NCBI GenBank assembly: GCA_025936825.1
Contig: JAICSO010000002.1
Span: forward strand, 62,001-126,000
Length of the DNA stretch: 64,000 bases
Source of the DNA: Terriglobales bacterium
GTDB lineage: Bacteria > Acidobacteriota > Terriglobia > Terriglobales > Acidobacteriaceae
Direction of reading: 5' to 3'
Under the pieces are notes generated by a model that did no database searches, was not told where the DNA came from, and saw nothing but the letters and a program-made list of their open reading frames with translations. Shown here in pieces: positions 27,978-37,351 of this stretch. Made by a program: the position numbers and the translations under genes. The number at the start of each line of letters is the position of its first letter. Within the stretch, counting starts at the first letter, position 1.

Positions 27978-28574
27978 TCACGGCGTCAGCCGTCCCTTGG
28001 CCAGATAGTCCTGCGACGGCACTCCGAACGCGTCGGCCACGCGGTTGAAAAAGGCGAACATCGCAGTGATGTAAACGGCTTCCGATATCTGGTCCTCACT
28101 CCAGCCGGCGTCGCGTAGCTTTTGCACGTCTTCAGCCGTGGAACGATACGCGGCCTTGGTGATCAATTCCACATAGTCGAGCAAAGCTCTCTCGCCGGGG
28201 GTGAGACCTGCCTCATCGAGCTTGCCCTCGAGAATCGCATTGACGCATTGATCAGTGGCTCCCTGAACACGCAGGAAGTAAGCGTGACTGTCCAGTCAAT
28301 ATGGACAGCGGTTCAGGTAGGAGACGTGGCTGGCAATCATTTCCTTGTGGCGGCGTGAGAGGTGGCCTTCTGAAAAGTGAACGGTGTTGGAAAACTGAAC
28401 TACCTGGCGCAGAAAGTCGGGCCGTGCTCCGAAGCACTTGATGATCCCGGGCACCTGCTTCCGTCCGGAACCAGAGCGCCAGTAGTCGTACGCAGCAGCG
28501 GTATCGCCGGTGGCTTCCGCATCTTCGATGATGCGAATTTTCGTCGCAGGCGTTTTTTGCTCTTCAGTACTCAT
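27978..28574 (-). CDS. AhpD/CMD-like peroxidase-related protein with in-frame UGA (candidate selenoprotein)
   Basis: Read through one in-frame TGA (28298-28296), the frame from ATG 28574 to 27978 encodes 198 residues of the carboxymuconolactone decarboxylase/AhpD family. The family homology is continuous across the TGA with no frame change: KEMIASHVSYLNRCPY, TGA, LDSHAYFLRVQGATDQ, then GLTPGERALLDYVELITKAA and AVYITAMFAFFNRVADAFGV. The TGA (codon 93) falls exactly on the second position of the active-site CxxC-(x3)-H motif, giving Cys-Pro-Tyr-Sec. AhpD-like selenoproteins are known. If not selenocysteine, the gene is a nonsense pseudogene. It begins four bases after the APC transporter stop, so the two are co-transcribed. 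Family proteins act as disulfide-dependent peroxide reductases. Confidence 0.75.
28263..28295 (-). promoter_or_regulatory. Hairpin immediately after the in-frame UGA (candidate SECIS)
   Basis: Directly 3' of the TGA, CUGGA pairs with UUCAG (one G:U), then a four-base bulge, then CACGC pairs with GCGUG, closing a nine-base loop UUACUUCCU. Position and size suit a bacterial SECIS. The loop lacks the G-rich start seen in Escherichia coli-type SECIS elements, so support is moderate. Confidence 0.4.
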
Positions 28575-28578
28575 CGTT

Positions 28579-29982
28579 TCACGCTCGTTCAGGAATTTGG
28601 GTCGACGCAACTCCGTCGTGGTGATTGCGCATGGGTCCCCCGGAACGAAACAGCAGGTACGCGGGTATGCCGGCGAGAACCACTGCTCCGCCGAGCCCAG
28701 CTTCCAGAGGACTGTGCCCCGCCAGTAAGACCAACAATGTCAGGATCAGCAGCAAGAATATAACGACCGGCAGAGGATACAGCGGCGTACGAAACGCTGG
28801 ATCAGCGCCGGAGTTCTTGCGCCGTGCGAGAAACAGCCCTGCGCCGGCCATCGCCAGGAACACCACCGCAACGAAGATGAAGTACTCGATAATCTTCTGA
28901 AAGCTGCTTACCGCCACCAGCAGCGACGAGATTGTCCCCTGAATCAAAATCGCGCTTACCGGCGTTCCAAAGCGCGGACTAATCTTCGAAACGCGTTTGA
29001 AGAAGAGTCCATCCTGCGCCATCGCGTAGTAAACGCGGGGTGCAGACATGATCAGCGCGGCCAGGCTGCTGAACACGCAGACAATTACAATCGCAGCGAA
29101 AACCTTTCCTCCGAGGGAACCGAACAGCACGCTTCCAGCTTGGGCCACAAACGTCTCGTTTGAGGTGACACCCGCGAGTGGTACCAGGTAGAGAAACACC
29201 GCACTCACCAGAATGTAGACCGTCGTGACCGCCAGGGTTCCAAATAGCATAGCGCGTGGCAGCGTGCGTCCGGGGTCACGAATCTCGCCCGAAATCTTGC
29301 TCACATCCCACCAACCGCCGAACGAGAAAAATGCGCCCACCATGGCTGCTCCCAACGCAGGAAGCAACGGCAAAGAACCAGGTCGCTGATCAACGAAGGG
29401 AACAAAGTTCGACCACGAACCCACTCGCAGTGAGAATCCCCAAACGACCAGTACCGCGAGAAGCCCAAGTTTCAGCCATGTGCTCCAACGCAGCACGCCC
29501 GCGCTCACACGGATGCTGAGCACGTTCAGAACGCAGAGCAGCCATATGACGGCAATGGCAACCAACTTTGCACCGATCGATGACAGCGGGACGACGTAGC
29601 CAAAGTAGCTTGCGAGCCCCACAGCCAACGCCGCCGTCAATCCGGGATCGAGAACCAGAAGGCACATCCACCCATACAGAAACGCGGTGCCGCGCCCATA
29701 ACTTTCTTCGAGAAACACGTAGACGCCGCCATCGCGTGGAAACCGCGCCGCCAGTTCTCCGTAAGTCAGTGCACCGCATACTGTCAGAATTCCGACAACG
29801 ACCCAGATCAGCAGCAGGTAGAACGGAGAGCCGAGAGACTTCGCCATTCCTGCGGGTGTGAGAAAAATTCCGACGGCAATGGTTTCGCCCGCAACTGCCG
29901 CAATCGCGGACGCAAGTCCGAGTTGACGCCGTGGCGTCGCACTGATCAGTGAATTGGCGCTGCCTCGCGCTGGAGTGTTCAT
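28579..29982 (-). CDS. APC-family amino acid permease
   Basis: About 467 residues from the ATG at 29982 (30006 also possible). Around twelve membrane segments are visible. The first carries the APC signature (LASAIAAVAGETIAVGIFLT), followed by LLLIWVVVGILTVCGALTYG, ELAARFPRDGGVYVFLEESY, FFSFGGWWDVSKISGEIRDP and VFLAMAGAGLFLARRKNSG. It imports or exchanges an amino acid or amine; the substrate is not predictable. The AhpD-like gene starts four bases after its stop. It is divergent from the TonB receptor gene, the 30007-30191 gap holding both promoters, though I cannot single them out. Confidence 0.88.
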   Translation of the reverse strand: MNTPARGSANSLISATPRRQLGLASAIAAVAGETIAVGIFLTPAGMAKSLGSPFYLLLIWVVVGILTVCGALTYGELAARFPRDGGVYVFLEESYGRGTAFLYGWMCLLVLDPGLTAALAVGLASYFGYVVPLSSIGAKLVAIAVIWLLCVLNVLSIRVSAGVLRWSTWLKLGLLAVLVVWGFSLRVGSWSNFVPFVDQRPGSLPLLPALGAAMVGAFFSFGGWWDVSKISGEIRDPGRTLPRAMLFGTLAVTTVYILVSAVFLYLVPLAGVTSNETFVAQAGSVLFGSLGGKVFAAIVIVCVFSSLAALIMSAPRVYYAMAQDGLFFKRVSKISPRFGTPVSAILIQGTISSLLVAVSSFQKIIEYFIFVAVVFLAMAGAGLFLARRKNSGADPAFRTPLYPLPVVIFLLLILTLLVLLAGHSPLEAGLGGAVVLAGIPAYLLFRSGGPMRNHHDGVASTQIPERA

Positions 29983-30191
29983 CGCCACGAAAAAACCAAT
30001 CCGCACAGCCTATGCAGAGTTGCCGATTCGATCAATAGTACAAAAAAATTGGCGCGCAACCGGCCTTCTACTACTTTCAGAGTATTGCTCCCGCTTACAC
30101 CCGCTCTGGATAATCGCAACACTTTTGATCGTGGGCCGACGGCGGTGTTCTGCGCCGTCCAACAAAAACTCTTTCACCCAGGGAACATTTC

Positions 30192-33100
30192 ATGATCAAG
30201 GCAGGGAAACTCTTCTTCGCAATCGTGATCGCGTGCGCATGCGCCACGGCGCAGCAGATCACAGGCAGCATTCGCGGTAGTATTGCGGACCCAAGCGGCG
30301 CGGTCGTGCAGAACGCTACGGTCACGGCGCGCGATGTTGAAACCGGATTTACCCGCACCACGACTTCTGACAATAGCGGCAACTTCCTCTTGCTCGAGCT
30401 GCCGGTTGGTCATTACCAACTTGAGGTCAGTGCGACTGGGTTCAGCAAATATCAGCAAGCGGGCATCTCGCTGAACGTCAACGAGACGGCGAACGTCCCA
30501 GTGAAACTGGCTGTCGGTTCGCAGGGTGAAAAGGTGCAAGTTGAAGCCGATGCACAGCTGATCCAACCCACCGTCACCAGCCTCGGCCAGGTCGTAACCG
30601 AAAAGGACATTCTTGATCTTCCCCTCGATGGCCGTGACTTTTCTCAGCTTGGGCTGATGCAACCTGGCGTCGTCCCTCTGACACCCGGACTTCTGGAAGC
30701 CAGCGGTGGTGCGGCGGGCCTACGCGCCAAAGAGCCCTACTCGGTCAATGGACAGCGCCCTGAATCCAACAATTTCTTGATCGACGGCGCCAACAACTTC
30801 AACGGCGTGGACGGCGGCTTCGTTCTGACTCCACCGATTGATGCTATCGAGGAGTTCCGCATCATCACGCACAATTCCAACGCTGAATTCGGCGGCACGC
30901 TTGGGTCCACGACGAACATTATTACGCGATCCGGCACCAACAACTTCCATGGCGCGCTCTGGGAGTTTCTGCGCAACGACATGTTCGACGCGACGCAATA
31001 TCCCGCCACATCGAAGCAGTATTTGAAGCGTAACCAATTTGGCGGCAGCATCGGCGGGCCGATTCAGCGCGAGAAGACTTTTTTCTTCGGTTTTTATGAG
31101 GGATACCGCAATCACCAGGGCGAGACGCAGCAAACTACCGTTCCCTCACTGGCAGAGCGACAAGGTGACTTTGGCCAACTCTGTTCAGCGGGATTCATCA
31201 CGAGCGGACCAGGGACTGGTTTCTGCAGTAATCCTAGCCAGCAGTTGTTCAACGTTTTCTTGAATCAGCCGTACCCATTCAATCAAATGCCGGCTCCGAA
31301 TCCGAGTGATCCGTCGAGCATGAGCGCGTTCTCGTTGAATCTCCTGAGCATGTTTCCCAAGCCCGATCCTGGGTCGAACAACCTCTTCACGTCCACACAG
31401 CCTCTCCGTAACCGAACTGATGACTTCGGAGTCCGCATCGATCATTATTTGACCTCGGCAGACAACCTGAATTTCCGCTATATGTTCAGCCAGAGCTCAA
31501 ACCTGGATCCATTTCCGCCGGGAGGCGCGAGTGTTCCCGGATTCCCGGTCACCACCGATCAGCGGTCGCAGAATCTTGTCGCACAAGAGACCCACACCTT
31601 TTCTCCGTCCGTAATCGGTGTAATACGCCTCTCGTACCTGCGTAATAAGTTCTTATTCGGCCAGCACACGAACGAGACAACTCCCGCAAGCCTGGGGTTC
31701 CAATACCAGCCTAGTCTCGCAGCTGCCGTGGGGCCCCCGTTCATTCAGGTCAACGGATATACCGATGTGGGCAATCCGATTACAGGCCCGCGAGATACCT
31801 ACGAGAACGCCTACGACGCCTCTGGTTCGATCAGTTGGATCCACGGTGCGCACGAATTGAAGTTTGGCGGCGGATATCAGCACATGGGAATCAATGTCCT
31901 TCAGGGCATTGCAACTAACGGGTTCTTTGTCTTCGTGCCATTTCCGGTAACTGATGCGTTTGCGAGCTTCCTGTGGGCACACCCGGTTGTCTTCCTGCAG
32001 GGACGCGGAAATTTCGCACGCGACATCCGCGGCTGGTCGCTGAACGGCTACGGCCAGGATACCTACAAGCTGAACCGACGAGTCACGTTGAACTACGGTT
32101 TGCGCTACGAACTCCCGACGCCCTACACGGAAATTCACAACCGTCAAACGCTCTGGATTCCCGGTCGTCAATCAACCGTCATGCCGAGTGCTCCCGCCGG
32201 ACTTTTGTATCCAGGTGATAAAGGGGTGCCGGCCGGATTGGTGCAAACCGATAGAAAAGCCTTCGCGCCACGCTTTGGAGTCGCCATCGATCCAACGGGT
32301 ACTGGCACTTGGCTGGTCACGTCCGCATACGGCATGTACTACGAGCCCTACTACACCGGCCAAGGGGGACCGTTGCAGGCGCCGATTAGTGCACCACCAT
32401 ACTTGCAGACGCCGCAGGTGCCGCTATCGTTCAATTTCAACATGGCGGACCCGTTCAACGGTAATCCGCCGATCGCCGGCCAATTTGCGACTCCGCTCAC
32501 CAACCTGACTCTCAGCCCCAATCTGACGCTGCCCTACTCGCAGGATTGGGACCTGAACGTTCAGCGTTCCTTCGGACAGGATGTCCTCTTCGAGATCGGA
32601 TACGTGGGAACCAAGGGAACGCATCTGCCACGGTTCATCGAAGGCAATCCGGCGGTCTACATTCCTGGGACCTCTGGCGGCCAGCCAATCTCGACCTCCG
32701 GCAATGCCGACCAGCGGCGCCTCTACTCGGGGTGCACACTGGCACTAAGCAGTCCGCCTTGCGTTTATTCCTCCAGCGGCTTGATCTCGAGCATCGCGAA
32801 TTCGTCGTACAACGCCCTCGAAACCAGCTTGCGCAAGCGGTTTAGCCACGGTGTGTCGTTCCTGGCGTCTTATACATTGTCCAAGTCGATTGACGACGCA
32901 TCATCGTTCAACATGACTGGATCGGCGGCGAAGCCGGTAGCTGGTGAGAATGATCTCGCGCAGAATCCTTTCGACCTTGCTGCGGAGCGCGGGCGTTCAC
33001 TGTTCGACGCGCGCCACCGCTTCGTTTTCAGTTACGAGTGGAGCCTCCCGTTCTTCAAAGACGCGCACGGCTGGACGAAGAACGTATTCGGGGGATGGCA

Positions 33101-33569
33101 ACTGAACGGCATCGCCACGGTGATGAGCGGAACTCCGTTCACAGTCTTCGACTCCAATGACGTTTCGGTGCAGGGAAGCGCACCGGAAATCACCGGATTT
33201 TCTGCTAATCGGCCAAATCTCGTGTCTGGACAAGACCCGAATGCTGGTCCTCACAGTCGCAACGATTGGCTGAATGCAAATGCATTCCAGCGAATCATTC
33301 AGGACCCGAACTCCCCCGTCCAGCAGTTTGGCAGCGGCGGACGAAACATCGCGCAAGGCCCCCGGTATGGGAACTGGGACTTCTCGGCGTTCAAGAACAT
33401 TCGCCTCATGGAACGAAAAGAGCTGCAGTTCCGTGCCGAGCTCTTCAATTTCTTGAACTACACCAATCTGCGGCTGCCTGATTCCGATATCAGTTCGCCC
33501 ACCTTCAATCACATTTTTGAAGCCCAGCCGCCACGGCTGGTGCAGTTCGCGCTCAAGTTTCTGTACTAG
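30192..33569 (+). CDS. Oar-like TonB-dependent receptor with carboxypeptidase-regulatory domain
   Basis: A 1125-residue outer-membrane protein. Signal peptide (KLFFAIVIACACATAQQ), then a CarboxypepD-regulatory domain (ITGSIRGSIADPSGAVVQNA, then GNFLLLELPVGHYQLEVSAT), then a plug domain (LPLDGRDFSQLGLMQPGVV, YSVNGQRPESNNFLIDGANN, IEEFRIITHNSNAEFGGTLG), then a beta-barrel ending in aromatic-rich strands (LQFRAELFNFLNYTNLRLPD and the terminal VQFALKFLY, a typical BAM signal). Acidobacteria carry dozens of these, usually for oligosaccharide uptake or attachment. The nearby mannan genes are on the other strand, so a link is only possible. Followed by a strong terminator. Confidence 0.92.
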   Translation: MIKAGKLFFAIVIACACATAQQITGSIRGSIADPSGAVVQNATVTARDVETGFTRTTTSDNSGNFLLLELPVGHYQLEVSATGFSKYQQAGISLNVNETANVPVKLAVGSQGEKVQVEADAQLIQPTVTSLGQVVTEKDILDLPLDGRDFSQLGLMQPGVVPLTPGLLEASGGAAGLRAKEPYSVNGQRPESNNFLIDGANNFNGVDGGFVLTPPIDAIEEFRIITHNSNAEFGGTLGSTTNIITRSGTNNFHGALWEFLRNDMFDATQYPATSKQYLKRNQFGGSIGGPIQREKTFFFGFYEGYRNHQGETQQTTVPSLAERQGDFGQLCSAGFITSGPGTGFCSNPSQQLFNVFLNQPYPFNQMPAPNPSDPSSMSAFSLNLLSMFPKPDPGSNNLFTSTQPLRNRTDDFGVRIDHYLTSADNLNFRYMFSQSSNLDPFPPGGASVPGFPVTTDQRSQNLVAQETHTFSPSVIGVIRLSYLRNKFLFGQHTNETTPASLGFQYQPSLAAAVGPPFIQVNGYTDVGNPITGPRDTYENAYDASGSISWIHGAHELKFGGGYQHMGINVLQGIATNGFFVFVPFPVTDAFASFLWAHPVVFLQGRGNFARDIRGWSLNGYGQDTYKLNRRVTLNYGLRYELPTPYTEIHNRQTLWIPGRQSTVMPSAPAGLLYPGDKGVPAGLVQTDRKAFAPRFGVAIDPTGTGTWLVTSAYGMYYEPYYTGQGGPLQAPISAPPYLQTPQVPLSFNFNMADPFNGNPPIAGQFATPLTNLTLSPNLTLPYSQDWDLNVQRSFGQDVLFEIGYVGTKGTHLPRFIEGNPAVYIPGTSGGQPISTSGNADQRRLYSGCTLALSSPPCVYSSSGLISSIANSSYNALETSLRKRFSHGVSFLASYTLSKSIDDASSFNMTGSAAKPVAGENDLAQNPFDLAAERGRSLFDARHRFVFSYEWSLPFFKDAHGWTKNVFGGWQLNGIATVMSGTPFTVFDSNDVSVQGSAPEITGFSANRPNLVSGQDPNAGPHSRNDWLNANAFQRIIQDPNSPVQQFGSGGRNIAQGPRYGNWDFSAFKNIRLMERKELQFRAELFNFLNYTNLRLPDSDISSPTFNHIFEAQPPRLVQFALKFLY

Positions 33570-33595
33570 GGGTTTGTACTGCCCCCTGACCACAT

Positions 33596-33628
33596 GGCGA
33601 TCCGGAGGCCTCCCGGATCGCCTTTTTT
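33596..33628 (+). terminator. Strong intrinsic terminator after the TonB receptor gene
   Basis: GGCGATCCGG (33596-33605) pairs perfectly with CCGGATCGCC (33613-33622) over a seven-base loop and is followed by TTTTTT (33623-33628). It begins 26 bases after the stop. Confidence 0.92.
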
Positions 33629-33643
33629 GCTCATCTCGCAAGC

Positions 33644-34078
33644 TTATGCCGCATCCTTCAACCAGCGGTCGTCGAAGCGTGTTCCCGTACGTTCCGCACC
33701 AGAGTTGTCATCGTAGTCCGAGATGCCCGCGATCAGAGACTCCCCGCCACCCTGTGCATAGAAGTATTTTGCTTGCGCTCTGTCGCTGAAACCCATCATT
33801 GCGGGCATGGCAGCGCTGGTTGCCGCCGCCGCGTAGTCGAGAATTCCATGCGTTTTGAAGCTGTATAACCGGAACACGCCAAGTTCATAGTCAGTCATCA
33901 GGGAATTGGCCAGCACAGTCCCGCCCAGGATGAAGGCGCCCGCGGCGGCTCGCTTGTTATGCTTCCAGAACAGCGCGCCTGCCACGAAGTTCGTGGCCAC
34001 GTGGATGTAATCGATGATCGAGTGCGTTTTCGAAGAGAGAACTCGAGGCATTGAATTGTCAAATGTCAGTCCAGCCAT
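33644..34078 (-). CDS. SPW-repeat-like small membrane protein
   Basis: A 144-residue protein with three or four membrane segments and an internal duplication: SKTHSIIDYIHVATNFVAG and SFKTHGILDYAAAATSAAM share KTHxIxDYxxxAT, as in SPW-type repeats. The C-terminus is charged and soluble (FDDRWLKDAA). Function unknown; similar proteins are common in Acidobacteriota and Proteobacteria as lone genes. It is convergent with the TonB receptor and divergent from tatB. Confidence 0.7.
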   Translation of the reverse strand: MAGLTFDNSMPRVLSSKTHSIIDYIHVATNFVAGALFWKHNKRAAAGAFILGGTVLANSLMTDYELGVFRLYSFKTHGILDYAAAATSAAMPAMMGFSDRAQAKYFYAQGGGESLIAGISDYDDNSGAERTGTRFDDRWLKDAA

Positions 34079-34226
34079 TGCAAAACCTCCAATGGCACTG
34101 AGATGGCCTGCCCCGAAGTCGAGATGTCCTTTTTGCGCGGAATTGCAGTGCTGCTTGCCGGAACGCGAAGTTCGTCAATTTTCTGTCAGCGTTGCCGCTG
34201 TCCAGCGGCTTCGTTATCATTGAGCG

Positions 34227-34556
34227 ATGAGTTTTGCCGATACGGTTGTCTTGTTCGTTCTCGCCCTGCTGCTATTCGGGCCGAAGAAACTGCCCATGAT
34301 TGCCAAGCAGATCGGCAAGGCCCTGAACGAATTCAAACGAGCGTCGAACGAGTTCAAGTCGCAGATCGAAGCCGAAATCAGCCAGCTTGAATACGACGAG
34401 CGACGGAAGAAGTACGAGGAGGAACGCAAGATTCTGCCTTCCGCGCCGCCCGCCGGGACGGTTTCATCCGCGGAACCGGAGTTGCCTCCACCTCCGCAGG
34501 AAGGCGGCCCTGCTTCCAGCAGCGTGAACGCTGCCCACGACACCACCAATGCCTGA
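34227..34556 (+). CDS. tatB: Sec-independent protein translocase subunit TatA/TatB
   Basis: A 109-residue protein with one N-terminal membrane helix (FADTVVLFVLALLLFGPKKL), the Gly-Pro hinge GPKKLP, a long amphipathic helix (KQIGKALNEFKRASNEFKSQ, EAEISQLEYDERRKKY) and a Pro-rich acidic tail. The GPxxLP hinge and long helix look more like TatB than TatA, but the families are hard to separate, and in two-component Tat systems one protein does both jobs. Its stop overlaps the tatC start by eight bases. Tat clients visible in the window are the ferritin-like protein at 54741-55913 and the phosphoesterase at 57053-58033. Confidence 0.87.
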   Translation: MSFADTVVLFVLALLLFGPKKLPMIAKQIGKALNEFKRASNEFKSQIEAEISQLEYDERRKKYEEERKILPSAPPAGTVSSAEPELPPPPQEGGPASSSVNAAHDTTNA

Positions 34557-35352
34557 GACTCCCACACTGGAACCGCCTGCAGCTGAAGAAGAGCGGATGC
34601 CGTCCATGAGCTTCCTCGAACACCTCGAGGAACTCAGGACAAGGATCTTCCATGCGGTTGTCGCGATTGCCTGTGGGATGGTGGTCTGCTGGTTTGTTCG
34701 CGAGCGCCTGGTCACCTTCATGACGGCGCCGATCATTGAGGTGCTCAAGGCCAAAGGGCAGGCCGACAAACTGGTCTACCTGAACCCCACCGAACCCTTC
34801 AACTTATTCTTGAAGATTTGTGCGCTTGCCGGTCTTTTTATTACATCTCCATACGTCCTCTATCAGGTATGGTTATTCATTTCTCCGGGCCTCTATCGCC
34901 GCGAAAAGAAGTACGTGGTGCCTTTCATGGCTTCCAGCATTTTGCTGTTCGTCGCGGGAGGCTATTTCGGTTACCGGCTGGTCTATCCCGCGGCCTTGGA
35001 TTTCCTCATCGGCTTTGGGCACCAGTTTGCCGCGATGATTACTATCCACGAGTACACGGACTTGTTTCTCACCGTGATCCTCGGGCTTGGCATTGTTTTC
35101 GAAATGCCCATCCTGATCTTCTTTCTCGCCCTGATGGGCGTGGTCAGCGCCGGTTGGATGTGGCGCAACATTCGTTACGCGGTTCTGGGCATCTTTATCG
35201 TGGCTGGCGCACTTGCCCCCACGCCCGATATCAGCAGCATGGTCATCTTCGCCTCTCCGATGCTGGTGCTTTACTTGGTCAGCATTGCAATCGCCTGGTT
35301 TGTTCATCCCACACAGAGGAAAGCGCGTGAGGCGAAGCGAAACAAGGCCTGA
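34549..35352 (+). CDS. tatC: Sec-independent protein translocase TatC
   Basis: A 267-residue polytopic membrane protein. It has the TatC N-terminal receptor motif (MSFLEHLEELRTRIFHAVVA), then NPTEPFNLFLKICALAGLFI, SPYVLYQVWLFISPGLYRRE, then FEMPILIFFLALMGVVSAGW and ALAPTPDISSMVIFASPMLV. Six membrane helices are expected. It recognises twin-arginine signal peptides together with TatB. It overlaps tatB at its start and the M28 peptidase gene at its end, so all three are co-expressed. Confidence 0.95.
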   Translation: MPETPTLEPPAAEEERMPSMSFLEHLEELRTRIFHAVVAIACGMVVCWFVRERLVTFMTAPIIEVLKAKGQADKLVYLNPTEPFNLFLKICALAGLFITSPYVLYQVWLFISPGLYRREKKYVVPFMASSILLFVAGGYFGYRLVYPAALDFLIGFGHQFAAMITIHEYTDLFLTVILGLGIVFEMPILIFFLALMGVVSAGWMWRNIRYAVLGIFIVAGALAPTPDISSMVIFASPMLVLYLVSIAIAWFVHPTQRKAREAKRNKA

Positions 35353-36352
35353 TCGCCGCGCGAGCATACCTTCATTCGTTTGTGTGGGCACACTCTGCAG
35401 AGTCGCTCTCGTCAGCGGATCTCTATTGATTTCCAGCGGCTGCGCGCGCAGCGCATCCACCAATGCTCCAGCGGCACCGCCAAGAGTCGACACACCACAA
35501 GGTGTTCCTCTCACCCCTGAAACGGCTCCCCCGGCCTTTAACGCCAGCCGCACCATGGAATACGTGAAAGAAATCGTCGCCTTCGGTCCGCGGCCGCTCG
35601 GCAGCGAAGGGCATAAGAAAACGGAGAACTACATTCTCGCTCACCTCAAGGGTGACCAGGTCGAGCGCGACGATTTTGAGATCACCCCTACCGAGGGCCG
35701 CTTTCCGGTTCACAACATCATTGCGAAATTTCCAGGTACTAAGGACGGCATCATCGTGATCGCCAGCCACTACGACACCAACTGGCCGCTGCGCAACGTG
35801 AACTACGTTGGTGCGAATGATGGCGCATCTTCCAGCGCCTTACTCCTGGAGATCGCAAATCAACTGCGTGGTAAGAAGCGCGAGGGCTACAGCGTGTGGT
35901 TGCTTTGGGACGACGCAGAAGAGTCCATGAAGCTGCCCTGGGATGACCCGGAGAGTCTGTATGGCGTGAGGCACCTCGCCGAAAAATGGCAGTCTGATGG
36001 CACGCTGAAAAAGATCAAGGCATTCCTGTTGGAAGACATGATTGGCGATGCCGATCTCAACGTTGAGCGTGACGCGAACTCAACGCCCTGGCTGGAGGAC
36101 CTGATCGCCCAGGCTGCAACGCGGGTCGGATATCAATCGCACTTTTTCGGACGGGAAATGGCGGTCACCGACGACCATATGCCATTCCTACAGCACGGTG
36201 TTCCTTCCGCTGACTTGATTGATTTCGACTATGGATACAACAACGTGTTCTGGCACACGACCCAGGACACGCTCGACAAGATCAGTCCCAAAAGCCTGGC
36301 TATCGTTGGTACGGTCACGCTCGAAACCGTGCGCATGCTCGACCAGCGCTGA
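35327..36352 (+). CDS. M28-family zinc peptidase / glutaminyl cyclase-like, exported
   Basis: About 341 residues from GTG 35327, which has AGAGGA six bases upstream and lies inside the tatC end (26-base overlap); a longer frame from 35213 is unlikely. Residues ~18-40 form a signal sequence ending in a possible lipobox (LLISSGC). Metal ligands of the M28 fold are visible: His/Asp in IVIASHYDTNW, Asp in GANDGASSSALLLEIANQL, Glu in WLLWDDAEESM, Asp in FLLEDMIGDAD and a late His in NNVFWHTTQDTLDKI. The WDDAEES and DDHMPF motifs resemble bacterial glutaminyl cyclases as well as aminopeptidases, and sequence alone does not decide. Confidence 0.85.
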   Translation: MRRSETRPDRRASIPSFVCVGTLCRVALVSGSLLISSGCARSASTNAPAAPPRVDTPQGVPLTPETAPPAFNASRTMEYVKEIVAFGPRPLGSEGHKKTENYILAHLKGDQVERDDFEITPTEGRFPVHNIIAKFPGTKDGIIVIASHYDTNWPLRNVNYVGANDGASSSALLLEIANQLRGKKREGYSVWLLWDDAEESMKLPWDDPESLYGVRHLAEKWQSDGTLKKIKAFLLEDMIGDADLNVERDANSTPWLEDLIAQAATRVGYQSHFFGREMAVTDDHMPFLQHGVPSADLIDFDYGYNNVFWHTTQDTLDKISPKSLAIVGTVTLETVRMLDQR

Positions 36353-36414
36353 AGTCCTCCGCTTGTCGCATTGCCCAATTTCATTTCTAATTTGCGGAGC
36401 ACCCGAGACGACTC

Positions 36415-37341
36415 GTGACCGAAACCCTTGCCTGGATACTCTTCAATGTTTTCGTGGCCGTGATGCTTGCCCTCGACTTGGGCATCTTTCATCGTGGTTC
36501 TCAGACCTTGAGCGTGAAGCAGGCGCTGGCATGGAGCGGCTTCTGGATCGGGCTCGCGGCAATATTTGCGGTGTTGCTGGGATCGTGGCAAGGAAAAACC
36601 GCTGCGCTGGAGTTCTCAACCGGTTATGTGATTGAGCTATCGCTCAGCGCGGACAACCTCTTCATCTTCCTTCTGATCTTCCGATACTTCCGTCTCCCCC
36701 AGGCCGAACAGCACACCGTGCTCTTCTGGGGAATCATTGGCGCGATCTTCATGCGGGCGGCATTCATTTTTGCCGGCGTTGGCTTGATCCGCCACTTTCA
36801 CTGGATCATTTATGGGTTTGGCGCACTGCTTGTCTACAGCGGTGTGCGCCTTCTGTTTCAGCGCGGCGAGCAAGTGAACCCGGAAAAAAATCCCTTGGTG
36901 CGCGCTTTCCGCCGTTTCTTTCCGGTGACAGAAGAATATGTCGACGGCAAATTCTTCGTTCGCCGTGAGCAGATTTGCGCCACGCCATTGCTGCTGGTTC
37001 TGATCGTGATCGAGACCACCGACTTAATCTTTGCCATCGACTCTATTCCGGCAGTCCTGTCGATCACGCTGAATACGTTCATCGTGTACACGTCAAACAT
37101 CTTCGCGATTCTCGGTTTGCGGTCGCTTTTCTTTGCCCTGGCTTCACTGCTCGATATTTTTGAATACCTGCACTACGGAATCTCCTGCGTGCTGGTCTTT
37201 GTGGGATTCAAGATGATCCTGTCGCACTACTATCCCATCCGAACCGACATCTCGCTGGCGGTTATCGCCAGCATTTTGCTGGTCACGATCCTGGCTTCTG
37301 TCTTCAACCGCAAGAAGCCGAGGCAATCGCAGCCCGCTTAG
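36415..37341 (+). CDS. TerC-family membrane protein (Alx-like)
   Basis: A 308-residue protein starting at GTG 36415. About eight membrane helices carry the TerC signatures: NVFVAVMLALDLGIFHRGSQ, GYVIELSLSADNLFIFLLIF and TPLLLVLIVIETTDLIFAID, then SIPAVLS. The acidic residues within helices fit a cation (Mn or Ca) exporter, as shown for Alx and some TerC homologues. The 62 bases upstream hold no obvious riboswitch. The gene ends 10 bases from the convergent nadB stop. Confidence 0.9.
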   Translation: MTETLAWILFNVFVAVMLALDLGIFHRGSQTLSVKQALAWSGFWIGLAAIFAVLLGSWQGKTAALEFSTGYVIELSLSADNLFIFLLIFRYFRLPQAEQHTVLFWGIIGAIFMRAAFIFAGVGLIRHFHWIIYGFGALLVYSGVRLLFQRGEQVNPEKNPLVRAFRRFFPVTEEYVDGKFFVRREQICATPLLLVLIVIETTDLIFAIDSIPAVLSITLNTFIVYTSNIFAILGLRSLFFALASLLDIFEYLHYGISCVLVFVGFKMILSHYYPIRTDISLAVIASILLVTILASVFNRKKPRQSQPA

Positions 37342-37351
37342 GTCAGAGCCT

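Noticed and set aside
27978-28610. Interpretation of the AhpD-like locus as a frameshifted pseudogene
   Set aside because: The two halves are in the same frame and separated only by a single TGA at the active-site cysteine position, so a frameshift is not needed.
36353-36414. Manganese riboswitch upstream of the TerC gene
   Set aside because: The gap is only 62 bases and shows no yybP-ykoY-like conserved loops.
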